NCBI GenBank assembly: GCA_028287895.1
Contig: JAQBOV010000002.1
Span: 1-52,233 of the forward strand
DNA from: Mucilaginibacter sp.
GTDB lineage: Bacteria; Bacteroidota; Bacteroidia; Sphingobacteriales; Sphingobacteriaceae
Direction of reading: 5' to 3'
Length of the DNA stretch: 52,233 nt
Below, one piece after another: positions 16,828-24,635 of this stretch; position 1 is the first letter of the stretch; each line of letters starts with the position of its first letter. The notes below the pieces were generated by a model. It had not been told where the DNA came from, made no database searches, and was given only the letters and a program-made list of their open reading frames with translations. The translations under genes were made by a program, and so were the position numbers.

Positions 16828-17733
16828 CTAATTGAGTGTAACTTCCACATTCCATTCACTGCCGCTTGCCAGGTGATAAGTTTTGGCCAAATCTCCCTGG
16901 TTTAATGCAAACGATAATTGTAAAAGGCTGTTCAAATAGGCCAGCGGTTTGCCTTGACCAACTTCGCCAAATGTTTGGCTGTACCGGGCGCTTCCCTTGT
17001 ATACAGGTTTATTTTTGTGAAAAATAGTGAAATGTACCATATCACCATAGTGTGGCTTTAGCCGGTTAAATAAGGTATCCGGAATATTTGTCCAGACATT
17101 TCCATACTGCACATCTAATATTGGGACGTTGCCCTTTAATATTTTACCCTCCAATACGGCTTTCTGATAGGGAATACTCACTATTCTTTTAGGCAATAAT
17201 GGCCCGATCTGCTCAAAAGAAATTACACCGGCGGCAAGCCGGGCAGCAGTGTAGGCATATACATCGCGGCCATGAAAGGTATAGGATTTTTGAGAATCTT
17301 TTCTGCGGTTCACGGCTTCATCAATTTCTCTTATCTCATCAATGCCGAGTGATCCGGTAATCAGGGTTAAAGTTCCGTTGTCAGGCGTGACAATAAAATG
17401 CCCCGACTTTGTTTTCAGCACTACGGATTTACGGGCTGTTCCTACCCCGGGGTCAACCACAGAGACAAATACTGTTCCGGCGGGCCAGTATCTTACCGTC
17501 TGTTCAAGCCGGCAAGCTGCTTCCCAGATGTTATAGGCAGGTATCTCGTGGGTAAGATCATACAATTTTAAATCAGCAGAAACGCCGTTGGCCACTCCTT
17601 TCATAGCAGAAACAGCACCATCCTTCAGCCCGAAATCAGATTGAAAAACAACAATTTTGTTTTGCGCGAATGTAAATTGGGCAGATAGTAAGAGTATTGC
17701 AAGGTAAGCGGCTGACCGTAAAAATTTGCTCAT
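16828..17733 (-). CDS. Exported SAM hydroxide adenosyltransferase (DUF62/chlorinase-fluorinase family)
   Basis: Family enzymes split S-adenosylmethionine into adenosine and methionine. The motifs are all present: VVFQSDFGLKDGAV with the first Asp, SVVDPGVGTARKSV, VTPDNGTLTLI, and the catalytic YTFHGRDVYAYTAARLA. Residues 1-23 (AAYLAILLLSAQFTFAQ) form a clear signal peptide, so the product should be periplasmic, which is odd for an enzyme of a cytosolic cofactor. At 301 residues it is of normal length after cleavage. It lies between the two LiaF-like genes on the same strand. True halogenase activity is unlikely. Confidence 0.88.
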   Translation of the reverse strand: MSKFLRSAAYLAILLLSAQFTFAQNKIVVFQSDFGLKDGAVSAMKGVANGVSADLKLYDLTHEIPAYNIWEAACRLEQTVRYWPAGTVFVSVVDPGVGTARKSVVLKTKSGHFIVTPDNGTLTLITGSLGIDEIREIDEAVNRRKDSQKSYTFHGRDVYAYTAARLAAGVISFEQIGPLLPKRIVSIPYQKAVLEGKILKGNVPILDVQYGNVWTNIPDTLFNRLKPHYGDMVHFTIFHKNKPVYKGSARYSQTFGEVGQGKPLAYLNSLLQLSFALNQGDLAKTYHLASGSEWNVEVTLN

Positions 17734-17883
17734 AGCGTGGTAAGTAAATAAAACTTCAATGTAGTGGATTTTATTTAAAACGGGTAAAGGTTATGGAAAT
17801 AGCCGAAATGACCGATAAAAGAAAGCCGGATAAGAATAAACTTACCCGGATCCCTACTGCTAAAATTAATCCTGTGAGGTATC

Positions 17884-18258
17884 TCATAGCTCTTTAAAGC
17901 TGCTTTCTTTATATGGCGTATCAGCAGCCGGCTTTTTACGCCTTAATGCCATCCAGGTACCTGTTGCAATAATGGCTACCGGCCACACGATCCGATCGGC
18001 GTTATCAATATTTTCGGAAAATAAAAATGCGACTCCGCAAAATATCAGTATGGCTGCAACCGGCTTTGTGAAATGATGTTTAACACCTGAGTAAATACCG
18101 ATAGCAATTAATATCATCGGCCAGCTAAAGATCCATCCGGGTATAAAAGAGATATGAAGCTGATCGATCAGCAATAAGCTGCCTATAACTAATAGGATAG
18201 CACCGATAGTAGTCCTGCTGTTATGAGGTATGCTTGGGTTTTCTATGATCGTTTTCAT
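17884..18258 (-). CDS. Short LiaF-like transmembrane protein (N-terminal domain only)
   Basis: The 124 residues carry about four short hydrophobic segments: TTIGAILLVIGSLLLIDQLH, WIFSWPMILIAIGIYSGVKH, PVAAILIFCGVAFLFS and IVWPVAIIATGTWMALRR. The second segment is nearly identical to the matching part of the 276-residue LiaF-like protein, so these are paralogues. This one lacks the FGG-repeat C-terminal domain. Its promoter region matches that of the longer paralogue block by block. It is probably co-regulated with the LytS/LytTR system. Confidence 0.8.
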   Translation of the reverse strand: MKTIIENPSIPHNSRTTIGAILLVIGSLLLIDQLHISFIPGWIFSWPMILIAIGIYSGVKHHFTKPVAAILIFCGVAFLFSENIDNADRIVWPVAIIATGTWMALRRKKPAADTPYKESSFKEL

Positions 18259-18281
18259 TGTTTTGAATTTTAAATCTTACC

Positions 18282-18289
18282 CAAAAGTA
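18282..18289 (-). promoter_or_regulatory. -7 box of the short LiaF-like gene
   Basis: On the minus strand TACTTTTG matches TAnnTTTG, 23 bases before the ATG at 18258. It is the counterpart of 16686-16693. Confidence 0.6.
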
Positions 18290-18311
18290 TAGCAGTGCAG
18301 CAGTTACGGCA

Positions 18312-18325
18312 ATCAAATATTGGCG
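18312..18325 (-). promoter_or_regulatory. Conserved block CGCCAAnATTTGAT, copy 2
   Basis: This is the counterpart of 16716-16729, at the same 30-base offset from the -7 box, with one mismatch in 14. Confidence 0.5.
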
Positions 18326-18339
18326 GCTTGCCCCGGCAG

Positions 18340-18366
18340 GTCGGTGAGGAACGCTAATGAGTCGGT
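18340..18366 (-). promoter_or_regulatory. Candidate LytTR site, copy 2 (two ACCGAC repeats 21 bp apart)
   Basis: GTCGGT occurs on the plus strand at 18340-18345 and 18361-18366, 21 bp apart. The offsets from the -7 box (58 and 79 bases) are the same as at copy 1. The extensions GTCGGTGAGG and GTCGGTGAAAA are also shared. Confidence 0.5.
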
Positions 18367-18418
18367 GAAAAGATGTTTAAACTTTTATGTCATCTCTGAC
18401 AGCTTGGGGGCGACAAAA

Positions 18419-19450
18419 TCAAATAGACGGTTCCTGCTGGCTCAGGCAATGAAAGCTACCCAAGCCCCAAATAATATCAGTGGAATCAATCCCGATCACT
18501 TTTCGGTCCGGGAAGCACTGCGTTAAAATATCCAGTGCCTTATCATCATTTTTACAGCGGTAAGTAGGCACTACCACAGACCCATTACTGATATAAAAGT
18601 TAGCATAAGACGCCGGTAAACGCTGGCCATCATAATACACCGCATCGGGCATGGGCAACTCTATGATATTAAGTTGTTTGCCGCTCAGCAGGCGCATGGA
18701 TTTTAGCGTTCGCAGGTTGTCGTGCAGGATGCGGTGATTTTCGTCGTTTTTATTTTCTTCGATGACGGTGACTACCGTATCCTGATTGACAAAGCGGGTG
18801 ATATCGTCAATATGGCCATCGGTATCATCACCTATAATGCCATCGCCAAGCCATAAGACTTGTGCTATCCCATAATAATTTTGCAGATAAGCCTCAATTT
18901 GCTGCTGATTTAACTGCGGGTTACGGTTTTGATTAAGCAGGCAAGCTGTAGTAGTTAATACGGTTCCCTTTCCGTTAAAATCAACTGAGCCGCCCTCCAT
19001 GACAATCCCGGGATGATAAACCGGCAAATTAAAATGCTTTCCAATGCTGGTGGGGATCACGTCATCCAGATCATAAGGCGGATATTTATTGCCCCAGGCA
19101 TTATAAGCCCAGTCGACTATTACTTTTTGTTTGGTATCGGTATTGATCAAAAAAGCAGGACCATGATCGCGGCACCATGCATCATTGGTCGGGAATTCAA
19201 AAAACTCAATACGTTTCAGATCAGCGCCAACCTGTTGTAATTGCTCTTTGGCAAAGGCGGCCATTTGTTCATTAGTCACATTTATGTGCACCAATTCACC
19301 TTCGCAAACAGCTTTTATAAACTCGCAATACGGCTTATAAATGGTAACTATCTTCCCCGGCCATGATTCTTCCTTATGGGGCCAGCTAAGCCAGGTAGCC
19401 CTATGCGGTGCCCATTCGGCAGGGAAGTGGAAGCCTGAAATTTTGTCCAT
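18419..19450 (-). CDS. aguA: Agmatine deiminase
   Basis: It converts agmatine to N-carbamoylputrescine. I start it at ATG 19450 (MDKISGFHFPAEW, 343 residues). The in-frame ATG at 19471 lies inside a repetitive phrase and adds seven atypical residues. Peptidyl-arginine-deiminase family motifs are clear: PHRATWLSWPHKEESWPGK, NDAWCRDHGPAFLI, EGGSVDFNGKGTVLTT, GDDTDGHIDDITRFV and the catalytic cysteine in GSFHCLSQQ near the C-terminus. The partner aguB lies upstream on the same strand, with a decayed gene between them. Confidence 0.95.
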   Translation of the reverse strand: MDKISGFHFPAEWAPHRATWLSWPHKEESWPGKIVTIYKPYCEFIKAVCEGELVHINVTNEQMAAFAKEQLQQVGADLKRIEFFEFPTNDAWCRDHGPAFLINTDTKQKVIVDWAYNAWGNKYPPYDLDDVIPTSIGKHFNLPVYHPGIVMEGGSVDFNGKGTVLTTTACLLNQNRNPQLNQQQIEAYLQNYYGIAQVLWLGDGIIGDDTDGHIDDITRFVNQDTVVTVIEENKNDENHRILHDNLRTLKSMRLLSGKQLNIIELPMPDAVYYDGQRLPASYANFYISNGSVVVPTYRCKNDDKALDILTQCFPDRKVIGIDSTDIIWGLGSFHCLSQQEPSI

Positions 19451-19475
19451 AGTCGATAGTCCGGAGTCCATAGTT
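19445..19475. repeat. Word repeat at the aguA start (type E)
   Basis: The sequence around the aguA start reads, on the minus strand, as permuted words CTATGGACT, CCGGACTAT and CGACTATGG. It resembles the other intergenic word elements here but has only this one copy in the window. It overlaps the first codons of aguA. Confidence 0.4.
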
Positions 19476-19481
19476 GTTTTT

Positions 19482-19766
19482 TTATAAAGCGTTTTTCAAA
19501 GCGGTAATCATTTTATTAAAGATTGATATTCGTTGCCAGGTGTTGGAAAATCTTCTTCAGTGATGATTTTTCTTCTTTTAGCCCGCGTTGCTTTGGCCTG
19601 TGCAACCTTCCGCCAGGTTTAATACCACTGGACCGGCAACCCTTTTAACCTGTGATGCTAAAATGTATAATTCATCTTTAGGAAAAGATTTTGTCAAATT
19701 ATTTATTTTATCAGTCGAGTCCGAGGCTTTCTGCCGGATGTGAAGATTTTCCAATTTAAATGCCAT
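19482..19766 (-). pseudogene. Decayed four-helix-bundle (23S rRNA IVP-type) protein gene
   Basis: From ATG 19766 the frame reads MAFKLENLHIRQKASD, then SFPKDELYILASQVKRV and LNLAEGCTGQSNA, typical of the first two-thirds of this family of about 120 residues. It then stops at a premature TAA near 19578. In another frame the tail KIITEEDF and NEYQSLIK is readable, and after one more frame change KMITALKNAL ends at 19482. An internal stretch of roughly 30 codons is therefore missing, and there are at least two frame breaks. Such genes occur in 23S rRNA intervening sequences and as solitary copies. This one is a relic between aguA and aguB. Confidence 0.75.
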
Positions 19767-19806
19767 GCTACGGTTATACGATCGTCTGCCCACTAGGGTC
19801 CATGGA

Positions 19807-20676
19807 CTACTCTTCATCAATCAGCCTTTTTGTGATTGGAGCATAGGAATCTATACGACGATCGCGCAAAAACGGCCAGTGTGTGCGGTAATGATCGGTT
19901 TTTGAAAGGTCGAGTTCCTGCACGATTACTTCCTCATCCGTATGTGATGCCTGATGAATAATGCTTCCCAAAGGATTGGCGAAAAATGAACCGCCCCAGA
20001 ATTTTAACTCTTGTTCTTGTCCGACACGGTTTACGCTTACCACATGTACGCCGTTGGCAACAGCATGTGAGCGCTGAATGATCTGCCAGGCATCGTATTG
20101 TTCAGTATTGGTCGCATCGTCCTGACTGGTAGCCCAGCCAATGGCTGTAGGGTAAAATAATATTTCGGCGCCCATCAGCGCTGTAATGCGGGCAGCTTCC
20201 GGGTACCATTGGTCCCAGCAGATCAATACGCCTATTGCAGCATATTTTGTTTTGAAAACCTTGTATCCCAGATCACCGGGAGTAAAGTAAAATTTTTCGT
20301 AAAAACCGGGATCATCCGGGATATGCATTTTGCGGTATTTGCCCAGGTAAGAACCGTCCGCATCTAAAACAGCAGTGGTATTATGGTAAAGGCCATGGGT
20401 GCGCTTTTCAAACAGCGAAGCAACGATCACTACGTTTAATTCTTTTGCAACCCTGGATAATTCATCCGTGGAAGGGCCGGGAATAGCTTCAGCAAGCTTA
20501 AAATTATCATAGCTTTCTACATCGCAAAAATACAACGAGGTAAACAGCTCCTGCAGACAAACTATTTGAGCCCCTTTTGCAGCAGCCTGGCGAACTTTAG
20601 TGACCGCTTTTTGCAAATTCTGCTGCTTATCGGCCGTGCACGACATCTGCACCAGCCCAACTTTTACTTTAGCCAT
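19807..20676 (-). CDS. aguB: N-carbamoylputrescine amidase
   Basis: This nitrilase-superfamily enzyme hydrolyses N-carbamoylputrescine to putrescine, the step after AguA. The Glu-Lys-Cys triad is visible in IVCLQELFTSLYFC, GKYRKMHIPDDPGFYEKFYF and IGVLICWDQWYPEAARI. The 289-residue length and the sequence match the AguB subgroup well. A TAACTTTG box ends only 4 bases before the ATG, predicting a transcript with little or no leader. aguA lies 356 bases downstream on the same strand. Confidence 0.95.
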   Translation of the reverse strand: MAKVKVGLVQMSCTADKQQNLQKAVTKVRQAAAKGAQIVCLQELFTSLYFCDVESYDNFKLAEAIPGPSTDELSRVAKELNVVIVASLFEKRTHGLYHNTTAVLDADGSYLGKYRKMHIPDDPGFYEKFYFTPGDLGYKVFKTKYAAIGVLICWDQWYPEAARITALMGAEILFYPTAIGWATSQDDATNTEQYDAWQIIQRSHAVANGVHVVSVNRVGQEQELKFWGGSFFANPLGSIIHQASHTDEEVIVQELDLSKTDHYRTHWPFLRDRRIDSYAPITKRLIDEE

Positions 20677-20680
20677 GCGG

Positions 20681-20688
20681 CAAAGTTA
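20681..20688 (-). promoter_or_regulatory. -7 box of aguB, near-leaderless
   Basis: On the minus strand TAACTTTG is followed by four bases and the ATG at 20676. With transcription starting about 6-7 bases after the box, the mRNA would begin at or within the start codon. Confidence 0.55.
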
Positions 20689-20822
20689 TGCAATTATTGA
20701 AAATTATTGATTTACTGCTTTCAAATTTCAACGCCTGGTCAATTTGTTTATTAAGCTTAGTCAGTCGCTGAAATGATCTTCAATAATCCATGTAATAAAA
20801 AAATAACATACTTTTACAGCCA

Positions 20823-21767
20823 ATGACAGAGATTGAAGAAATAGTTGAGGACAATCCGAACCCCCGGACCTGGAAACATAAGCTTTGGAACGTTACCAAG
20901 ATACTTTTAAAACTCGGGGTTACTTCAGTTTTATTGTATTATGTTTTTAGCAAAGTTCCGCTTAGCGAAGTAAAAAGCAGACTTATTCATGCCAATTATT
21001 GGTGGATGCTTGCAGGTGTCGTTTTCTATTTCTTTTCTATGGTAGCCTCGTCATGGCGCCTGTTAAGTTTTTTTAAGTCGATTGATCTGCGCTTGGACCC
21101 GCGCTTTAATTTTCGATTATACCTGCTGGGGATTTTTTATAATCTGTTGTTACCCGGCGGAATAGGCGGTGATGGTTACAAGATTTACGTTTTGCATAAA
21201 ACCTATAAAAAGCCTGCAAAGCGGGTGTTTTGGGCCATAGCTTTCGATAGGTTAAGTGGTTTATGGGCCATTGGGCTGATCATCGTTGCCCTTAAAATAT
21301 TTATCCCGCAAATAGAAATACATATCGCTATTCCACTAGCCATTTTCCTGGTTGGCACCATTATCTATTACTTTGTTGTAAAGAAGTTTTTTCCTGATTT
21401 TTCCAAACACTTTTTTATGGGTCATGCCAAGGCCATATTGGTACAATCGCTTCAGGTAATGACCATACTTTGCGTGATGATGGGGCAGGATTTCCATGGC
21501 AAATTTGCACCTTACCTGTTGTCATTTCTGATATCTGCCTTGGCAGCCGTAGTGCCTATTACTTTTGGCGGTGCAGGTGCACGTGAGGCAATTTTTCAAA
21601 AGCTTTCTCCCATATTTCACATGAATGTAGGGCTGGCTGTTTTTCTGAGCGTTTCATTTTATTTAACATCACTCATCGTTGCATTGTCAGGTCTTTATTA
21701 TGTACTTCGCCCAAGCAGGCTGGAAGAAGGCATTAAGTCTTTCGAAGAAAAACAAGCAGTTGAATAA
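20823..21767 (+). CDS. Lysylphosphatidylglycerol synthase TM-region/UPF0104 family membrane protein
   Basis: The integral membrane protein of 314 residues has about seven to eight hydrophobic segments. It carries the family motif LLLPGGIGGDGYKIYVLHK near residue 105-120 and ITFGGAGAREAIFQKL near 255. This is the flippase-like half of MprF-type proteins without the synthase domain. The substrate is unknown, though lipid or isoprenoid-linked molecules are likely for the family. It is monocistronic, and two small hairpins follow before phhA. Confidence 0.85.
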   Translation: MTEIEEIVEDNPNPRTWKHKLWNVTKILLKLGVTSVLLYYVFSKVPLSEVKSRLIHANYWWMLAGVVFYFFSMVASSWRLLSFFKSIDLRLDPRFNFRLYLLGIFYNLLLPGGIGGDGYKIYVLHKTYKKPAKRVFWAIAFDRLSGLWAIGLIIVALKIFIPQIEIHIAIPLAIFLVGTIIYYFVVKKFFPDFSKHFFMGHAKAILVQSLQVMTILCVMMGQDFHGKFAPYLLSFLISALAAVVPITFGGAGAREAIFQKLSPIFHMNVGLAVFLSVSFYLTSLIVALSGLYYVLRPSRLEEGIKSFEEKQAVE

Positions 21768-21870
21768 GTTGATTGGTTAAAATTAAGTTTAAAATCAGCC
21801 AAAGTTATCAACTTTGGCCAGGTTACCGGCCTGGACAATTAACTGCTTAACTCAATCAGCCCCATTCAAC
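21765..21870. repeat. Intergenic inverted-arm element, type B (B2), upstream of phhA
   Basis: The left arm has words CAGTTGAATAAGTTGATTGG. The right arm is ACTGCTTAACTCAATC and CCATTCAAC. Between them are two hairpins: CCAAAGTT-ATC-AACTTTGG (21799-21817) and CCAGG/CCTGG (about 21818-21834). The hairpins may help end the upstream transcript, but no T-run follows. Confidence 0.6.
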
Positions 21871-21887
21871 ATAATAAACTAATTCCC

Positions 21888-21895
21888 TAACTTTG
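21888..21895 (+). promoter_or_regulatory. -7 box of phhA
   Basis: TAACTTTG matches TAnnTTTG, 28 bases before the ATG at 21924. Confidence 0.55.
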
Positions 21896-21923
21896 CGTTC
21901 TCTTAATAAACCGACTGAACGTA

Positions 21924-23702
21924 ATGAGTGATTTTAACGATTTTAATAATCCGCAGGTTGCGGGGCTTCCCCGCCATTTAAAGCAATTTATTGTAAACCA
22001 GCACTACGAACATTATACCCCGGTTGACCATGCCGTTTGGCGGTACGTGATGCGCCAGAACTACAGTTACCTTAAAGATGTTGCTTACTATCCGTATATA
22101 CCCGGTCTGCAAAAAGCTGGTTTAACTATCGAAAAGATCCCCGATTTGCAGGAAATGAATGATGCACTTGGCAAAATTGGCTGGGGCGCTGTTACGGTCG
22201 ACGGCTTTATTCCACCAGCCGCTTTTATGGAATACCAGGCTTGCAGAGTATTAGTGATCGCGGCTGATATACGCCAGTTGAAGCATATCGAGTATACTCC
22301 CGCGCCGGATATTATCCATGAGTCAGCCGGGCATGCGCCTATTATTGCAGACCAGGATTATCACCAATACCTGAGTTATTTTGGATCGATAGGAGCCAAG
22401 GCAATGTTTTCGGCGCAGGATTTTGAATTATATGAGGCTATCCGTGCTTTGTCGATCCTGAAAGAGATGCCAGATGCAGAACCCGAAGAAATAAAAAGAG
22501 CCGAAGAGTTACTTGCTTACCGGCAGGAAAATATAGGCAAACCTTCAGAAATGGCCCTGTTGAGCCGTCTGCACTGGTGGACAGTTGAATATGGTTTGAT
22601 CGGCACCTTGGAGAATCCCAAGATATACGGCGCGGGCTTGCTTTCATCGATAGGAGAAAGTGTTACCTGTATGCAGCCGGATGTAAAAAAACTAGCGTAT
22701 ACGATCGATACCGTCAATTACACCTATGACATCACCAAACCGCAACCTCAGCTATTTGTTACGCCAACTTTCCAAAATTTAATCGATGTATTGGAAACCT
22801 TTGCCAATACCATGTCCTTCCGTGTAGGTGGTGCGCATGGTTTAGAAAAAGCGGTTGAAAGCAAAAATACCTGTACAGCGGTGTATAGTTCTGGCTTGCA
22901 GGTTTCAGGGATTTTTACTGATTTTAATAAATCGAATAACGATCAGCCCGCCTTTATAAAAACTGCCGGCCCGGCGATCTTATCGTTTAACAATAATGTA
23001 TTAAAAGGTCACCGAAATGATCATCATAAAGATGGATTTAGTTCGCCTGTGGGTAAATTAAAAGGAATGGCTGCGCCACTGGAGGATATGTCCGTCACTG
23101 AGTTGAGTCTTTTGGGCATTGAAGCAGGCAAACAGGCAGTGTTAAATTTTGAAAGTAATATTACCGTTAATGGTACCGTTAAAAATGTGCTGAACATCGG
23201 GGGTAAAAATCTGCTGATCACTTTTACTGGCTGTACCGTAAAAGATGACATCGGGACAATATTATTCGATCCCTCATGGGGAATTTATGATATGGCTGTT
23301 GGCGAGAAAATAATATCTGTTTTTTGCGGAGCGGCTGATAAAGATGCCTTTGAAGAAATGGTGTACAAATCAAACACCAATACCCATCATGTTAATTATG
23401 ACCCGGAGACTATTGAGTTGCACCAATTGTATCAGCAGGTGCGGGACCGCAGGCACAGAAGCGGGGATTATGGCTTTTTAGGTAATGTGTGGTTGAGGCT
23501 GCAAAAAAAACATGCTGACGATTGGCTTTGTGCGCTGGAAATATTGGAGATATTGGATCACGAAGAAATTGAACCTGAAGTAGCCCGCGAGATAAAAACC
23601 TTTCTTGAAAATAAAGCACAAAGTGAACCCGCATTAAAAAAACTGATCAGCGACGGGCTCTACCTGATCAAACACCCGGTAGAGCAGAAGCTGGTGGTTT
23701 GA
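21924..23702 (+). CDS. phhA: Aromatic amino acid hydroxylase (phenylalanine 4-monooxygenase), long form
   Basis: It hydroxylates phenylalanine to tyrosine with tetrahydropterin and ferrous iron. The catalytic domain covers about residues 15-300: iron ligands His132 and His137 in IIHESAGHAPIIADQDYHQY and Glu222 in LHWWTVEYGLIG. Typical bacterial PhhA is about 260-300 residues. This one has 592, with an extra C-terminal part (from about 320) that includes strand-rich segments such as KNVLNIGGKNLLITFTGCTV and a helical end. It supplies tyrosine to hppD/hmgA 10 kb away. Confidence 0.93.
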   Translation: MSDFNDFNNPQVAGLPRHLKQFIVNQHYEHYTPVDHAVWRYVMRQNYSYLKDVAYYPYIPGLQKAGLTIEKIPDLQEMNDALGKIGWGAVTVDGFIPPAAFMEYQACRVLVIAADIRQLKHIEYTPAPDIIHESAGHAPIIADQDYHQYLSYFGSIGAKAMFSAQDFELYEAIRALSILKEMPDAEPEEIKRAEELLAYRQENIGKPSEMALLSRLHWWTVEYGLIGTLENPKIYGAGLLSSIGESVTCMQPDVKKLAYTIDTVNYTYDITKPQPQLFVTPTFQNLIDVLETFANTMSFRVGGAHGLEKAVESKNTCTAVYSSGLQVSGIFTDFNKSNNDQPAFIKTAGPAILSFNNNVLKGHRNDHHKDGFSSPVGKLKGMAAPLEDMSVTELSLLGIEAGKQAVLNFESNITVNGTVKNVLNIGGKNLLITFTGCTVKDDIGTILFDPSWGIYDMAVGEKIISVFCGAADKDAFEEMVYKSNTNTHHVNYDPETIELHQLYQQVRDRRHRSGDYGFLGNVWLRLQKKHADDWLCALEILEILDHEEIEPEVAREIKTFLENKAQSEPALKKLISDGLYLIKHPVEQKLVV

Positions 23703-23738
23703 GGAAATTTATATATTCGTAAAAATTAATTAGTCCCC

Positions 23739-23746
23739 TTAGGAGA
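23739..23746 (+). promoter_or_regulatory. Shine-Dalgarno-like sequence of the SDR gene
   Basis: TAGGAGAA lies 4-5 bases before the ATG at 23751. Strong purine-rich sites like this are rare at genes in this window, so it supports the chosen start. Confidence 0.45.
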
Positions 23747-23750
23747 ACTC

Positions 23751-24455
23751 ATGAACATTATTATAACCGGGGCAAGCAGTGGCGTTGGTTTCGAAGCGGT
23801 GCTTGACCTTATACTTACAAACAAGCATAAGATCATAGCTTTAGCCCGGTCAGAAACCAGGCTGGCAAAATTGTTGGAAATAGCCAAAGGGCTAAATCCT
23901 GATTGTGTGCTTTACCCGGTGGCTTTTGATATCGTACATGACGACTATCATGATCTGTTGCAATTTGTTAACGGTCATCTGGATGGCCGGGTGGATGTAC
24001 TGATAAACAATGCGGGCATATTGATCAATAAACCTTTTACAGAATTACTGGAAACCGACTTTGTAGAAATGCTGCAAAGTAATTTTATCGGTCATGTTCG
24101 TATTATCCAAAGCCTGTTGCCGCTGATGCCTGCAGGTTCACATATTTTGAATATAGGCAGCATGGGCGGTTTCCAGGGGAGCGCCAAGTTTCGAGGCTTG
24201 TCAGCTTATTCGGCCAGTAAAGCAGCCCTGCATACCTTAACCGAATGCCTGGCACAGGAATTAACCGCACAGCAGATCAAAGTAAATTGCCTGGCATTAG
24301 GCTCAGCACAAACGGAAATGCTCGAGAAAGCATTTCCCGGTTATGAGTCGCCGGTATTGGCTTTTGAAATGGGAAAATATATTGCTGATTTCGCCCTAAC
24401 GGGGCATAGATTTTATAACGGGAAGGTATTGCCTGTGGCGGTAACTACCCCGTAA
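23751..24455 (+). CDS. Short-chain dehydrogenase/reductase
   Basis: The 234-residue classical SDR has the cofactor motif TGASSGVG at residues 5-12 and NNAG in DVLINNAGILINKPF. The catalytic Ser lies in ILNIGSMGGF and the Tyr-x3-Lys in SAYSASKAALHTL. The substrate cannot be told from sequence. It begins 48 bases after phhA on the same strand and may share its transcript, but it also has its own Shine-Dalgarno-like site. Confidence 0.88.
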   Translation: MNIIITGASSGVGFEAVLDLILTNKHKIIALARSETRLAKLLEIAKGLNPDCVLYPVAFDIVHDDYHDLLQFVNGHLDGRVDVLINNAGILINKPFTELLETDFVEMLQSNFIGHVRIIQSLLPLMPAGSHILNIGSMGGFQGSAKFRGLSAYSASKAALHTLTECLAQELTAQQIKVNCLALGSAQTEMLEKAFPGYESPVLAFEMGKYIADFALTGHRFYNGKVLPVAVTTP

Positions 24456-24635
24456 AAACATTTATGGATTATTATTTTTTATTTTTTCCAATAATAGGGT
24501 TATTTACCTTCAGAGCGTGACCAGGTGCTTCTGGTAAAAAGGGAAGAAAAAGAAAACACGATTCAATAATTTACGGATTATGCCTGATTTGCCTAAATAA
24601 AATCCGGTGAAATCGTTTCAATTAAATTGCCATCC

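Noticed and set aside
16828..17733. Chlorinase or fluorinase activity
   Set aside because: The family name covers mostly SAM hydrolases. Nothing in the context suggests halometabolite synthesis.
19578..19820. 80-residue frame as an intact gene
   Set aside because: Its last third is missing, and the family's C-terminal motif lies in other frames just downstream. It is treated as a pseudogene.
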